64,000 nucleotides of DNA from Geothrix sp. Its GTDB lineage: Bacteria; Acidobacteriota; Holophagae; Holophagales; Holophagaceae. The translations under genes were made by a program, and so were the position numbers. Position 1 is the stretch's first letter; each line of letters begins with the position of its first letter. The stretch lies in the NCBI GenBank assembly GCA_030681515.1, contig JAUXSE010000052.1:1-64000 (forward strand), given 5' to 3'. The notes beneath the pieces are model-generated. The model saw only the letters and a program-made list of their open reading frames with translations. It ran no database searches and had not been told where the DNA came from. Below, piece by piece: positions 17,102-26,522 of the stretch.

Positions 17102-20100
17102 ATGGCCCTCAATCCCCTCATCGCCCCATCCCGCCTGGATCAGCTGCTGAAGCAGGTCAGCGTGCCCGATGCCCTGCGGGAGGCCGCCCTGGCCTGGGCG
17201 GACCGCCTGGACAACTACCAGGGCGGCGTCATCAAGGAGCAGGCCAACCGCAGCCAATTCCTGAACCTCGTGTTCCACCAGGGCCTGGGCTACCTGCCCA
17301 ACGGATCGGTGTCCGCGGATCAGTCGTACTCCATGCGGGAGGAACACGCCACTGAAACAGACGCCGAGCGCCCCGACGCCTCCCTGGGCCGCTTCGGCGG
17401 GTCCGAGGGGGAGAACGCCACCTACGCCGTGTTCGAGCTGAAGGACGGCGGCACCGATCTGGACAAATCCCCCAAAGGCTCCTACACCAAGAGCCCCGTG
17501 GAACAGGGCTTCGCCTACGCCGACAAGCACGCCCACGCCGAGTTCATCCTCGTGTCGAACTTCCGCGAGATCCGCCTCTATGCCCGGGAGGCCCGGCAGC
17601 TCAAGGCCTGGGTCTTCGAGTTCCACCGCCTCCAGCACGGGGATCGCGAACGGCTGCTCCAGGAGCTGGCCTTCTTCCTGAGCCCCGCCAATCTCATCCC
17701 CGCCCGCCCCGGCCAGCGGCCCCACCTGCTGGAACAGATCCAGGCCGCGCCCCTGGAGCAGGAGCGCATCACCCGCGCCTTCTACCAGGAGTTCAGGGCC
17801 GTGCGCGATGTGGCCCAGGGCCACTACCAGCGCCTGCTGGAGGATCAGAACGATCCCCAGCCCCCCGCCAGGGCCCTGGAGTCCGCCCAGAAACTCCTGA
17901 ACCGAACCCTGTTCGCCGGGTTCGCGCAAAGCCGCCGCCTCCTGCCGGAGGGCCTGCTGGCGGACCTGCTCGAACACACGGGCTACCTCGAAGAAAAGCC
18001 CCTCTACCGCAACCTGAAGCAGCTGTTCCGGGCGCTGGACAAGGGCTTCCGCGCGGAGTTCCGCGGGAAGCACGCCGTCCTGGAAGTCCAGGAATTCAAC
18101 GGGGGACTCTTCCGCAAAGACGACATCGTGGATGGTTCCGGCTTCGCCCTCACTGAGGAGCTGGCCAAGCAGCTGCTCCACCTGGCCGACCGCGACTTCG
18201 TGACCGAGCTGCCCATCAGCGTACTGGGCCACTGCTTCGAATCCAGCCTGGGCGATCTGGACGCCGCCCGGGGCGAACGCCAGGACACGCGCCACAGCGA
18301 CGGCATCTACTACACCCCCGACTGGGTGACCCGCTACATCTGCCGCCACACGCTGAGGCCCCTGGTGGAGCGCTGCACGGCCGAGGCCCATCCATCCACC
18401 CTGAAGGCCCTGGGACCGCGCCCGGAGGATGGCGATGCCGCCGCCCGCTGGGCCCTCCACGCCTTCCATGCCACCTGGAACGCCGTGGCCGATCTGCGCA
18501 TCGTGGATCCCGCCTGCGGCAGCGGCGCATTTCTCGCCATGGGCCTGCGCGTGCTGCGCGAGCTGCTGGAGCCCGCCTACCGCCAGGCCCTGGCGGCGGC
18601 GGCGTCCCTGCCCGATGTGCCCGAGGACACCGTCCACGAGGATCTGCCCGGTTTCCAGATCGTCCAGGACACGCCCCGCAGCCGCGCCATGGCGGGCCTG
18701 AAGGAGCTGCCGCCGCTGGAACGCTGCTTCTACGGCGTGGATCTGCACGCCGAAGCCGCCCTGCTGGCCCAGTTGTCCCTGTGGCTCGAAAGCGCCACGC
18801 CCGGCCGCAAGCTCGCCAACCTGGGCGAGCAGATCCGCGTGGCCAACAGCCTCAGCGCCGACTGGCACCAGTTCTTCCCGGGCGTGGAAGCCTTCGATGC
18901 CGTCATCGGCAACCCGCCCTACGTGCGCATGGAGCTGTTCAAGGACCAGAAGCCGCACCTCAAGGCGGCCTTCCCCGAGGTTCACCAGGAGCGCGCCGAT
19001 CTCTACTGCTACTTCTTCCAGCTCAGCGCCGGGCTGCTGAAACCCGGCGGGCGCTACGGCATCATCGTCAGCAACAAGTGGCTGCGCGCCCAGTACGGCC
19101 AGCCCTCCCGAGCCTTCCTGAAAGCCCGCTTCCAGCTCGACCGCCTGCTGGATTTCGGCGAACTACCCGTCTTCGAGGATGCCGCCGTGATGCCCCACAT
19201 CCTGCTGGCGACGCGGGCGGATGGAGGCACGGACAAACCCATTCGCTTCGCCCAGATTCCACGTCTGCCCCAAAGTGACACCGACCTTGAAAGCCTGGAC
19301 GCGACCCACGGCCACGCCGTACCCACCGCCCAGCTCAGCGACGAGGGCTGGCTGCTGGTGAACGAAGCGCAGGGCGCAGCCTTCTCTGCCCGGAAGCTCA
19401 AGGGCATCACCCTTCGTGAATACCTGGGCGAGACCCCCATCTGCTGGGGCATCAAGACCGGCTTCAATGAAGCCTTCTGGCTGAGCCAGGCCCAGCGCGA
19501 CGCCCTGGTGGCGAAGAATCCCGAATCGGTCCAGATCCTCAAGCCCCTGGTCATCGGCGACGAGGTGCGCCGCTGGGCCCTGCGCCAGGATGAGCCCCGG
19601 TTCCTCATCTACACGCCGAAAAACCGGTTCACCGAAACTGAATTCCAGGATCGCTTCCCCGCCGTGGCCAAGCACCTGAAACCCTTCCGCAGCTTCGAGA
19701 AGAACGGCAAGACCATCGGCCTGGATCACCGCGCCACCCAGCAGGCCTGGTTCGAGCTACAGCAGGCGCAGGAGGCTTACGAAAGCCACTTCACAGATGA
19801 GAAGATCCTGTGGCCTGAGATCGCGATGGAACCACGTTGGATGATGGAGACAAAGGGGGCAGAGGCCTTCCCCAACAACAAGTGCTTTTTCATCCCGGAC
19901 AAGGATCTCCATCTGCTCGGCGTCCTGAACGCCTCCTCCACCTGGCGCCACCTGAGTGAAATCGCATCATCGCTGGGCGCGCCCTCCGATGGTGGGCGCC
20001 TCGAATTGCGCGAACATACCGTCGAAAAGCTTTTCATACCGCAACCTTCGCAGAAGGTTGCGCAGCTCACGGAACGCCTCCTGGAACACGCCGCCACCAC

Positions 20101-20389
20101 GGAAGCCCATCGCCGAACCTTCCTCCGCTTCCTGCGCCAGGACGCGCCCTGGCAGCTCGGCACCTCGGGCGAGAAACTGGAGACCTTCTGGGAGCTGGAC
20201 GAAACCACGGCGCTGGCGGAGGCCCTGAAGCGGCGGAACAAGAAGCTGAAGGAGCCCACCCTGGGCGACCGCGACTTCCTGAAGCGCGCCTGGCGCGAGG
20301 CCCGCGAACCCATCCTGGAATTGCGCGGCCAGATCGCCGCCCTCGAAACCGAACTGGATGCCGCCGTGGACGCGGCCTGGGAGGCCTAG
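17102..20389 (+). CDS. Type IIG restriction-modification enzyme (nuclease-methyltransferase fusion)
   Basis: 1095 aa. The N-terminal part has a PD-(D/E)XK-like nuclease pattern (D92 ... E112-L-K114 in VFELKDGGTD, then EQGFAYADKHAHAEFILVSN). A helical linker leads to an N6-adenine methyltransferase with SAM motif I DPACGSGAFL (about 470) and catalytic NPPY (about 604, VIGNPPYVRME). The C-terminal third resembles target-recognition and coiled-coil parts of Eco57I/BREX-PglX-like enzymes. One polypeptide would cut and modify DNA. Base composition matches its neighbours. It sits tightly between two VWA genes of the BAT operon (3-nt gaps on both sides), so it is likely cotranscribed with them. A 9-bp hairpin with GCA loop lies in the coding region at 20041-20061. 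Confidence 0.88.
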   Translation: MALNPLIAPSRLDQLLKQVSVPDALREAALAWADRLDNYQGGVIKEQANRSQFLNLVFHQGLGYLPNGSVSADQSYSMREEHATETDAERPDASLGRFGGSEGENATYAVFELKDGGTDLDKSPKGSYTKSPVEQGFAYADKHAHAEFILVSNFREIRLYAREARQLKAWVFEFHRLQHGDRERLLQELAFFLSPANLIPARPGQRPHLLEQIQAAPLEQERITRAFYQEFRAVRDVAQGHYQRLLEDQNDPQPPARALESAQKLLNRTLFAGFAQSRRLLPEGLLADLLEHTGYLEEKPLYRNLKQLFRALDKGFRAEFRGKHAVLEVQEFNGGLFRKDDIVDGSGFALTEELAKQLLHLADRDFVTELPISVLGHCFESSLGDLDAARGERQDTRHSDGIYYTPDWVTRYICRHTLRPLVERCTAEAHPSTLKALGPRPEDGDAAARWALHAFHATWNAVADLRIVDPACGSGAFLAMGLRVLRELLEPAYRQALAAAASLPDVPEDTVHEDLPGFQIVQDTPRSRAMAGLKELPPLERCFYGVDLHAEAALLAQLSLWLESATPGRKLANLGEQIRVANSLSADWHQFFPGVEAFDAVIGNPPYVRMELFKDQKPHLKAAFPEVHQERADLYCYFFQLSAGLLKPGGRYGIIVSNKWLRAQYGQPSRAFLKARFQLDRLLDFGELPVFEDAAVMPHILLATRADGGTDKPIRFAQIPRLPQSDTDLESLDATHGHAVPTAQLSDEGWLLVNEAQGAAFSARKLKGITLREYLGETPICWGIKTGFNEAFWLSQAQRDALVAKNPESVQILKPLVIGDEVRRWALRQDEPRFLIYTPKNRFTETEFQDRFPAVAKHLKPFRSFEKNGKTIGLDHRATQQAWFELQQAQEAYESHFTDEKILWPEIAMEPRWMMETKGAEAFPNNKCFFIPDKDLHLLGVLNASSTWRHLSEIASSLGAPSDGGRLELREHTVEKLFIPQPSQKVAQLTERLLEHAATTEAHRRTFLRFLRQDAPWQLGTSGEKLETFWELDETTALAEALKRRNKKLKEPTLGDRDFLKRAWREAREPILELRGQIAALETELDAAVDAAWEA
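20041..20061. repeat. Intragenic hairpin with GCA triloop
   Basis: GCAACCTTC / GAAGGTTGC with loop GCA inside the type IIG gene (encodes PQPSQKVAQ). A member of the TTC/TGC-triloop hairpin class, complementary orientation. Confidence 0.55.
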
Positions 20390-20392
20390 GCC

Positions 20393-21904
20393 ATGCCCCT
20401 CCCCTTCTCCCACCCCTGGCTGCTGGCGCCCTTCGGCGTGGCGGCCCTGCTGATCCTTGGGCTGGCCCTGCGGGCGCATCTGCGTCCCGGTCTGGGGGTG
20501 CAGGTGGTGGGGCAGCGTCCGCTTTGGCAGGGGCTGGGGCTGGCGCTGATGGCCGCGGGCCTCGGCCTCGGGCTGGCGGAACCCCGCTGGGGCCTGCCGG
20601 AGTTCCCGCGGCTCACGGTGCATGTGGTGCTGGATGCCAGCCGCTCCATGACGGTACTTGATGCCGGCGGACGCACCCGCTGGGAGGCCGCCGTGGCGGC
20701 CCTGGATCGCATCTGGTCCCAGCCCCAGCCAGGCCTGCGCTGGGGCCTGGATCTGCTCACGGGGGACACCCTCCCCGTGCAGCCGCCGGGCGAGGACCGG
20801 ACCCTGCTGCGGGAATCCCTGCGGGCGGTGGTGCCGGGTGAGGTGGGTTCCCCGGGCACCAGCCTGGGCCGGGGCTTGCCGCAGGTGGCGGCCCAGGCGG
20901 ACCGGGACGCCCCCGCCGTGATCCTCCTGCTCAGCGATGGGGAGGAGACCTGGGAGGCGCCCGAGGAGGCCCTGAACCGCGCGGTGGCGCAGCTCAAGCA
21001 GGCCCGGATCCCCGTCTGCGTGTTGGCCTTCGGCGACGGCCAGCCCCACGCGGTGCCGCCCCGGGCGGGATCCGGTCCCGCGGCGCCGACGCCCGAACCT
21101 GCCGTCAGCACGGCCCATCCGGAGTTCCTCGCCCGCCTCGCCCAGGCCACCGGCGGCCAAGTCTTCAAGGACGGCGAGGCCGCCGCCGCGGGACTCCAGG
21201 CCCTGGCCGCCGGAAAGCTGCCCCTGCCCGCCCGGCGCTCCCTTCAGCCCGCCCATCCCGAAGTGGGGGCCTGGCTGGCCCTGGCGGGGCTGACCCTGTG
21301 GCTCGTTTTCGCCGGAAAACCCCTGGCGCGCTGGCGGCCCGTGCTGATCCTGCTGCTGGCCTTCGCCCCGACCCTCCGCGCCGGGGAAGGCACCCGCTGG
21401 GCCCCGGCCAGTGTGAAAGCCTGGCTGGCCCAGCGGGCCATTGATGGGGGGGATCTGCCCGGCGCCCGGCGATGGCGCCCCGCCGACGCCAGGCCCGCTC
21501 ATCGGCTGCTGGCCGCCCAGATTGACCTGCGAACGGGCTTTCCCGAGGAGGCCCTGAAGGCGCTGGCGCCCCTGGTGGGCCAGGGCGCCCCGAGGCCCCT
21601 CCCGCCCTGGCGCACCCCGGCCCTGCTGCTGGCCGCCCGCGCCCACCTGGAATCCAACCGTCCCGAGGAGGCCCGCACCCTGCTGGAGCGCCTCCTGCTG
21701 GAGCAGCCCGGGCAGCGGGAGGCCGTCCACGATCTTCAGACCCTCGTGAAGGACGCCGCTCCGCCCCCGCCACCGGATCCGAAGAAGCCACCGCCCCCTC
21801 CCCCGCCCCGCCCCAGCCTGGGCGCCCAACAGGACGAAATGGAGGGCCTCAAACAGCGCCTGCCCAAGCCGCCGAAGACGGCGGGCGGGGTGAAGGATCT
21901 CTGA
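20393..21904 (+). CDS. BatB-like VWA protein with TPR and proline-rich tail
   Basis: 503 aa. N-terminal hydrophobic segments (12-27, 44-62), a VWA domain with DASRSM metal site and GDGEE-like LLSDGEETW, and two membrane helices (about 285-305 and 318-330). A helical TPR-like part (about 370-455) and a Pro-rich tail (PPPPPDPKKPPPPPPPRP) follow. This combines BatB (VWA) and BatC (TPR) features in one protein. It resumes the BAT operon after the restriction gene, starting 3 nt beyond its stop. Confidence 0.85.
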   Translation: MPLPFSHPWLLAPFGVAALLILGLALRAHLRPGLGVQVVGQRPLWQGLGLALMAAGLGLGLAEPRWGLPEFPRLTVHVVLDASRSMTVLDAGGRTRWEAAVAALDRIWSQPQPGLRWGLDLLTGDTLPVQPPGEDRTLLRESLRAVVPGEVGSPGTSLGRGLPQVAAQADRDAPAVILLLSDGEETWEAPEEALNRAVAQLKQARIPVCVLAFGDGQPHAVPPRAGSGPAAPTPEPAVSTAHPEFLARLAQATGGQVFKDGEAAAAGLQALAAGKLPLPARRSLQPAHPEVGAWLALAGLTLWLVFAGKPLARWRPVLILLLAFAPTLRAGEGTRWAPASVKAWLAQRAIDGGDLPGARRWRPADARPAHRLLAAQIDLRTGFPEEALKALAPLVGQGAPRPLPPWRTPALLLAARAHLESNRPEEARTLLERLLLEQPGQREAVHDLQTLVKDAAPPPPPDPKKPPPPPPPRPSLGAQQDEMEGLKQRLPKPPKTAGGVKDL

Positions 21905-21993
21905 TCGGCTATCAGCTATCAGCTATCAGAAGCAAAACGGCGGCCCGCAGGCCGCCGTGCTTTAACTGATGGCTGACAGCCGAGAGCCGACAG
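21905..21993 (+). terminator. Terminator embedded in GCTATCAG repeat
   Basis: GC-rich stem GGCGGCC / GGCCGCC with 4-nt loop CGCA (about 21937-21955), flanked by AAAACG and GTGCTTTA, ends the BAT operon. Left half-repeat (GCTATCAGCTATCAGCTATC) and right half-repeat (ACTGATGGCTGACAGC, GAGAGCCGACAGC) flank it, as in the groESL spacer. May serve the converging thioredoxin gene too. Confidence 0.65.
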
Positions 21994-22413
21994 CTATTTT
22001 GCGTTCAGCCAGGCCGCGAACTGGGCGCCGGTATTGAAGGCCCCCACCTGGCGGCGGATCTCCTTGCCGTTGGCATCCAGGATCACCATGGTGGGGAAGG
22101 CATTCAGCTTGAACTGCTCGGCGAGCCTGGTGCCTTCCGCCACGGGAGTGCCATCGCGCTTCTGCACCAGGGAGGAGAATGGCACCACCTTGGCCAGAGC
22201 CGCCTGGGCTTCGGCGGTGGGGAAGACATTCTTCTGGAGGTGCAGGCAGGGGCCGCACCACTCAGTCCAGAGATCCATGAAGATGACTTTCTTCTCGGCC
22301 TTGGCGCGCTTGAGGGCGGACTGGTAGTCGTGCTCCCACCTGGTCGGGCCCTGGGCGGATAGCGAAACGGCCAGGGGCGCGGCGACAAGGAGGAGGGCGG
22401 CGAGGGACTTCAT
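21994..22413 (-). CDS. Exported thioredoxin-fold protein
   Basis: 139 aa from ATG (MKSLAALLLVAAPLAVSLSA signal peptide). Thioredoxin active site WCGPC with C53 and C56, then KVVPFSSLVQKRDG and the cis-Pro region (NAFPTMVILD). Pattern fits the DsbD-gamma/thioredoxin-7-like exported reductases. Likely works on periplasmic disulfides, perhaps for cytochrome c maturation (inference). Monocistronic and converges with the BAT operon. Confidence 0.88.
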   Translation of the reverse strand: MKSLAALLLVAAPLAVSLSAQGPTRWEHDYQSALKRAKAEKKVIFMDLWTEWCGPCLHLQKNVFPTAEAQAALAKVVPFSSLVQKRDGTPVAEGTRLAEQFKLNAFPTMVILDANGKEIRRQVGAFNTGAQFAAWLNAK

Positions 22414-22578
22414 GCTGGGGCTCCAGAGGGTGGCGGCGGGGCCGCACGGGGTTGGATGGAGGCAGACCGGATTTCGTTCCAGGTTCCAGGATACCCGGGC
22501 TAATCCCAGGGGTCCGCGCCCCGTAATCCCATGCAACTCGGCGAGTGCCGAACCCCAATCCTTTCAAGGAGGCCGCCC

Positions 22579-22926
22579 ATGCGCGCCATCATGATCCCGC
22601 TGGCCCTGGCGGCCAGCCTCAGCCTCCCCTTGGCCGCGCAGAGCGCCCGGTTCATCAAGGTGGACATCATCTCCAAGTCGTTCAACCACCACACCAAGCA
22701 CAAGAACATGGATGGCCCCACGGAAGTGCATGTGCGCATGCCCATCAGCCTGGCCAAGGGGGTGCTGGACATGGCTGGCGAGGGGGAGATCAAGGTCAAC
22801 GGGGAAACCAGGAAGGGCATGAAGCCCGAACAGCTCCAGAAGCTGCTGTCCGACGCCAAGCCGGGCGACCTGCTCCTGGAAATCACCACGGACAAGGGCG
22901 ATCACATCCGCGTCACCGTCGAGTAA
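22579..22926 (+). CDS. Small exported protein of unknown function
   Basis: 115 aa with CAAGGAGG ribosome site and signal peptide (MRAIMIPLALAASLSLPLAA). Mature part: VDIISKSFNHHTKHKNMDG, VRMPISLAKGVLDMAGEGEI and LLLEITTDKGDHIRVTVE, a compact alpha/beta pattern without Cys. I do not recognise the family. It has a strong own terminator just after the stop. Confidence 0.7.
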   Translation: MRAIMIPLALAASLSLPLAAQSARFIKVDIISKSFNHHTKHKNMDGPTEVHVRMPISLAKGVLDMAGEGEIKVNGETRKGMKPEQLQKLLSDAKPGDLLLEITTDKGDHIRVTVE

Positions 22927-22951
22927 CCGGGAGCCCGGTCCGTGCATTCCC

Positions 22952-22973
22952 AAGCCCCGCCCCAGCGGGGCTT
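22952..22973 (+). terminator. Rho-independent terminator
   Basis: AAGCCCCGC / GCGGGGCTT, loop CCCA, followed by CTTCGTG; 26 nt after the small exported protein gene and just before the thioesterase start. Confidence 0.75.
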
Positions 22974-22992
22974 CTTCGTGTACGCTCGGGTC

Positions 22993-23385
22993 ATGGAATC
23001 CCTGACCGAACTCCGAGTGCGCTACGCCGAGACCGACGCCATGGGCATCGTCCACCACGCCACCTATCCGGTGTGGATGGAACTGGGCCGCAGCGACTTC
23101 CTGCGGGAGCTGGGGCAGAGCTATGCGGACTGGGAGGCCCGGGGCGTGCGGCTGTTGGTGAACGAGATCCGGGTGCGATTCCGGTCCCCGGCGCGCTACG
23201 ACGAACTGGTCCAGGTGCGGACCTCCCTCCAGGAAACGGGGCGCCGCCGCATCGTGTTCGGCTACCGGATCGAGCGGGACGGCCTCCTGCTGGCCGAGGG
23301 CGAGAGCGTCCACCTCGTGGCGGGTTCGGACAACCGCGCGCGGGTGCTGCCGCATGATCTGCTGGCTCTGGTCCAGCGCCCCTAG
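22993..23385 (+). CDS. YbgC/4HBT-type acyl-CoA thioesterase
   Basis: 130 aa hotdog-fold hydrolase. The N-terminal YAETDAMGIVHHATYPVWME contains the 4-hydroxybenzoyl-CoA thioesterase signature with catalytic Asp (D15) and the long hotdog helix follows. Likely cleaves acyl-CoA or acyl-ACP thioesters; YbgC relatives act with the Tol-Pal locus, but no tol genes are here. Its stop codon shares bases with the stop of the converging GAF-like gene. Confidence 0.88.
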   Translation: MESLTELRVRYAETDAMGIVHHATYPVWMELGRSDFLRELGQSYADWEARGVRLLVNEIRVRFRSPARYDELVQVRTSLQETGRRRIVFGYRIERDGLLLAEGESVHLVAGSDNRARVLPHDLLALVQRP

Positions 23386-24005
23386 CCGCCCATGCAGGTG
23401 GACATCAGGGCCGCCAGGGCATCCATGACCCGGCGGCGGCTTTCGCTGAAGGCATCGGTCTGGAAGCTCTGGAAGCTCACGAGTCCTGAAGGGCGCGACC
23501 CCCAGCCGAGGGGTACCCCGTACCAGGAATTAGGGATGAGCCCTGTGGCCTGCTCCGCGGCGGTGAGCAGGCTGCCGGCGGCATGGCCTTCTTCCATGGT
23601 GCGGATATAGACGGATCGGCGCCCCGAAAGCACCCGCTCGGACAGGCCTGCCCGGTCCGACAGGCGCCGGGAGGGGTGGTTCCGGGCCCGCCCGCCTTCG
23701 TGGTAGAGCACGAACCGGAGCTGATCGTGGTCCCAGTCCGCCACCGCCACGTAGAAGCAAGCCAGTCCCAGGGGCTTGAAACAGACATCCAGCAGGGCGT
23801 GCGCCAGGGCCTGGGTCTCCTCCCCGGGGCGCATGCGCTCCAGGGCCCCCAGGAGCAGATCCCGGTCCTCATCCAGATGCCGCACCAGTTCCTGGGTGTC
23901 CTCCAGCCGGCTCTGGACCGCGCGGCCCTGGGCCTCGAGTTCCCGCAGGCGCTCATCCCGCTCGGCCAGCGCTTCATCCAGCTTTCGACCACCGAACAGA
24001 CTCAT
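23382..24005 (-). CDS. Coiled-coil plus GAF-like domain protein
   Basis: 207 aa from ATG (MSLFGGRKLDEALAERDERL). Residues about 8-55 form a charged coiled coil. The rest (HALLDVCFKPLGLACFYVAV, VLSGRRSVYIRTM, GVPLGWGSRPSGLVSFQS) fits a GAF-type ligand or signalling domain, with no enzymatic output domain. Possibly a small sensor or adaptor. Family call by pattern only. Confidence 0.65.
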   Translation of the reverse strand: MSLFGGRKLDEALAERDERLRELEAQGRAVQSRLEDTQELVRHLDEDRDLLLGALERMRPGEETQALAHALLDVCFKPLGLACFYVAVADWDHDQLRFVLYHEGGRARNHPSRRLSDRAGLSERVLSGRRSVYIRTMEEGHAAGSLLTAAEQATGLIPNSWYGVPLGWGSRPSGLVSFQSFQTDAFSESRRRVMDALAALMSTCMGG

Positions 24006-24055
24006 GTGGACACCGGGGCTTTGGATGGAATGTGAAAAGATGGTTTCCTGGAGCC

Positions 24056-25507
24056 ATGAAGAAGATGCGACGGCCAATCTCCCTGTTCAACACCCTGACG
24101 CGACGAGTGGAGCCCGTGGTCCCAGTGCTGCCGGGGCGGATCTCGTTGTACACCTGCGGACCGACAGTATACAACTACGCCCATATAGGAAATTTACGGA
24201 CCTTCCTGTTCCAGGACCTGCTCAAGCGCACCTTCCGGGCCGCCGGCCATGGGGTCCAGCACTGCATGAACATCACGGATGTCGAGGACAAGATCATCCG
24301 CGATTCCCAGGCCGGCCAGCCCTCGGACGCCAGCAACGAGGCCCGCCACGGGGCCATGCGGGCCCTCACCGATCGCTTCACCGCCCTCTTCCTGGAGGAT
24401 CTGGAAAGCCTGCGGGTCCAGCCGGCGGACTTCCTGCCCCGGGCCACGGCCTACATCCCGCAGATGATCCGGATGGTGCAGGATCTCGAAGCCAAGGGCC
24501 TGGCCTACGTCCGCGACGGCAGTGTGTACTACCGCATCGCCGGGCTGCCCCAGTACGGCTGCCTGGCCCGCCTGGACCGCGAAGGCATGCTGGGCGGGGC
24601 CTCCGTGGACGCGGATGAATACGACCGGGATTCCGCCACCGACTTCGTGCTGTGGAAGGCCGCCAAGCCAGGCGAGCCCTGGTGGGACAGTCCCTGGGGC
24701 CCGGGGCGTCCCGGGTGGCACATCGAATGCTCGGCCATGGGCCTGGAACTGCTGGGCGACCGCGTGGACATCCACAGCGGCGGCGTGGATCTGATCTTCC
24801 CCCACCATGAGAACGAGATCGCCCAGAGCGAGGGATGCCTGGGGCATCGCTGGGTGAATCACTGGGTCCACGGGGAATTCCTCATGGTCGAGGGCCAGAA
24901 AATGGCCAAGAGCCTGGGGAACTTCTTCACCCTGCGCGACCTGGCCGCCAAGGGCGTGGATCCCGTGGCCTTCCGCTACGCCATCCAGAGCAACCACTAC
25001 CGCAAGGTGCTGAACTTCAGTTTCGAGGGCCTGCGGGCTGCGGAGAACTCGCTCAAGCGCATCCGTGCCTTCCGGAAGCGCATGGAGGGCGGCGGTGAAG
25101 CCGGCGGCGGCCCCTGGAAGGAGTCCATCCCCCCCACGGTGCGCCTGGAACAGGCCCGGGAGGCCTTCTGGGCGGCCATGGCCGATGACCTGAACACCCC
25201 CGAGGCCCTGGCCGCGATTTTCACGCTCATCAGCGGTCTGAATGCCCAGGACGACCACGTGGCGCTCACCCGGGAGGAGCGGGACGCCGTGCTGGCCTTC
25301 CTGGACGAAACCGATGGCATGTTCGCCGCCTGGCCCCACGAAGCGGCGGGCCTCGATGCCGAAGTGGAATCGCTCATCGAGGCCCGCCGTGCCGCCAAGG
25401 CCGCGAAGCACTGGGCCGAGGCGGACCGCGTGCGCGACCAGCTCAAGGCCCTGGGCATCGTCCTTGAGGACCGCAAGGATGGCACGGTGGGTTGGCGGAA
25501 AGGTTAA
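24056..25507 (+). CDS. cysS: Cysteinyl-tRNA synthetase
   Basis: 483 aa from the ATG after CTGGAGCC; a start 24 nt earlier is also open. Class I synthetase that charges tRNA-Cys. YTCGPTVYNYAHIGNLRTF has the zinc-binding Cys and HIGH-type motif (HIGN), GWHIECSAM with zinc ligands, HHENEIAQSE, and the KMSKS variant KMAKSLGN. The DALR domain and C-terminal part are intact. KMAKS instead of KMSKS is a mild change. Confidence 0.96.
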   Translation: MKKMRRPISLFNTLTRRVEPVVPVLPGRISLYTCGPTVYNYAHIGNLRTFLFQDLLKRTFRAAGHGVQHCMNITDVEDKIIRDSQAGQPSDASNEARHGAMRALTDRFTALFLEDLESLRVQPADFLPRATAYIPQMIRMVQDLEAKGLAYVRDGSVYYRIAGLPQYGCLARLDREGMLGGASVDADEYDRDSATDFVLWKAAKPGEPWWDSPWGPGRPGWHIECSAMGLELLGDRVDIHSGGVDLIFPHHENEIAQSEGCLGHRWVNHWVHGEFLMVEGQKMAKSLGNFFTLRDLAAKGVDPVAFRYAIQSNHYRKVLNFSFEGLRAAENSLKRIRAFRKRMEGGGEAGGGPWKESIPPTVRLEQAREAFWAAMADDLNTPEALAAIFTLISGLNAQDDHVALTREERDAVLAFLDETDGMFAAWPHEAAGLDAEVESLIEARRAAKAAKHWAEADRVRDQLKALGIVLEDRKDGTVGWRKG

Positions 25508-25526
25508 TGCTTTCCGGGGGCCCCGG

Positions 25527-26522
25527 CTACCGGCTCAGGCGCTTCAAGGCGATGGTGATGAATTCCGGCGGACCGGGCAGCAGGCCCGAATCCGCGATGG
25601 CGCCCTGCCCCTCCTGGGTCAGGAGGAAATGGATGACCTCGTTGATGGGGGCCGGCAGTGGTTTGCCGGGCGTCCGGTTCAGGTAGGCATAGAACAGGCG
25701 GGGCATGGGGTACCTGCTGGTGGTGACCGAATCCTGGCTGGGGAACCGGGCATCCTCGCCGTGGTGCGGCACCACGGGGATCACCTTGTTGGCGAAGTAC
25801 CAGGAAGCCATGGTCCCGAAAGCGATGCCAGCCTGATCCGTCATGACCGCCTCGGCCAGGGACGAGGGATCGTCCCGTTCCACGATGCCCGCCCGGTACT
25901 CGCCTTTGAGCATGGCCTTTTCCGCGAAGGAGGCGCGGGTGGCGTTCCCTTCGCCCCGGGCGTAGGCACCGATCGGGAGTTTGGCCCATTCACCCTTGAG
26001 TCCGAGATCGCCCCATACGAGGGCTGGCGTCTTGGCGCCGCCGAGGCGCCCCTTCGAGTAGATGGCGTCCAGCTGCTCCATGGTGATGGAGGCGAGGGGG
26101 TTGGCCTTGTTGACGAAGACGATATTGGCGTCCAGGCACACCGGAATGCGCATCGGCATGTAGCCGAACCTGGTCTGGAAGGCGAGGGCCTCGTCCGTGG
26201 TGAGCTCCCGGGCAGCCATGATCAGGAGGGTGGAACCCCCCACGAATTCTCTCACGGCGTCCTTGGTGAGCTTCGACCGGTAGATCAGGTTTGAATCGGG
26301 GTGGATCTTCCTGAACGCGCTGGCCCACTCCTCTCCGAGATCCGCCAGCTCGTCAGTCCCCTGGAGATCGATGGAACCCTTGACCAGGACCTGCGGCTGG
26401 TAGCGGGGGATGGAGGCGGGCACCTTCGCACGGATCTGGGCGGTCTGGGCCTGCAGCCACCCGGCACAGGATAGGCCGGCCGCCAGGGCCAGGCCCGAAG
26501 CGAGTGTGCGGTTCATGCGCAT
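25527..26522 (-). CDS. PstS-like periplasmic substrate-binding protein
   Basis: 331 aa from ATG at 26522 (MRMNRTLASGLALAAGLSC, signal peptide; ribosome site GAGGGGG). Pattern KGSIDLQGTDELADLGEEWA, VGGSTLLIMAARELTTDE, PVCLDANIVFVNKANPLASI and a C-terminal LTQEGQGAIADSGLLP is that of phosphate-type PstS/SphX binding proteins. No pstCAB genes adjoin it, so it is an orphan binding protein. The ligand may be phosphate or another oxyanion. Confidence 0.8.
   Translation of the reverse strand: MRMNRTLASGLALAAGLSCAGWLQAQTAQIRAKVPASIPRYQPQVLVKGSIDLQGTDELADLGEEWASAFRKIHPDSNLIYRSKLTKDAVREFVGGSTLLIMAARELTTDEALAFQTRFGYMPMRIPVCLDANIVFVNKANPLASITMEQLDAIYSKGRLGGAKTPALVWGDLGLKGEWAKLPIGAYARGEGNATRASFAEKAMLKGEYRAGIVERDDPSSLAEAVMTDQAGIAFGTMASWYFANKVIPVVPHHGEDARFPSQDSVTTSRYPMPRLFYAYLNRTPGKPLPAPINEVIHFLLTQEGQGAIADSGLLPGPPEFITIALKRLSR

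Noticed and set aside
15287-18985. Very long open frame of 1232 codons on the minus strand
   Set aside because: It lies antisense to four well-supported genes of the BAT operon, is full of Gly/Ala/Gln/His runs typical of GC-rich shadow frames and has no recognisable domain or ribosome site.
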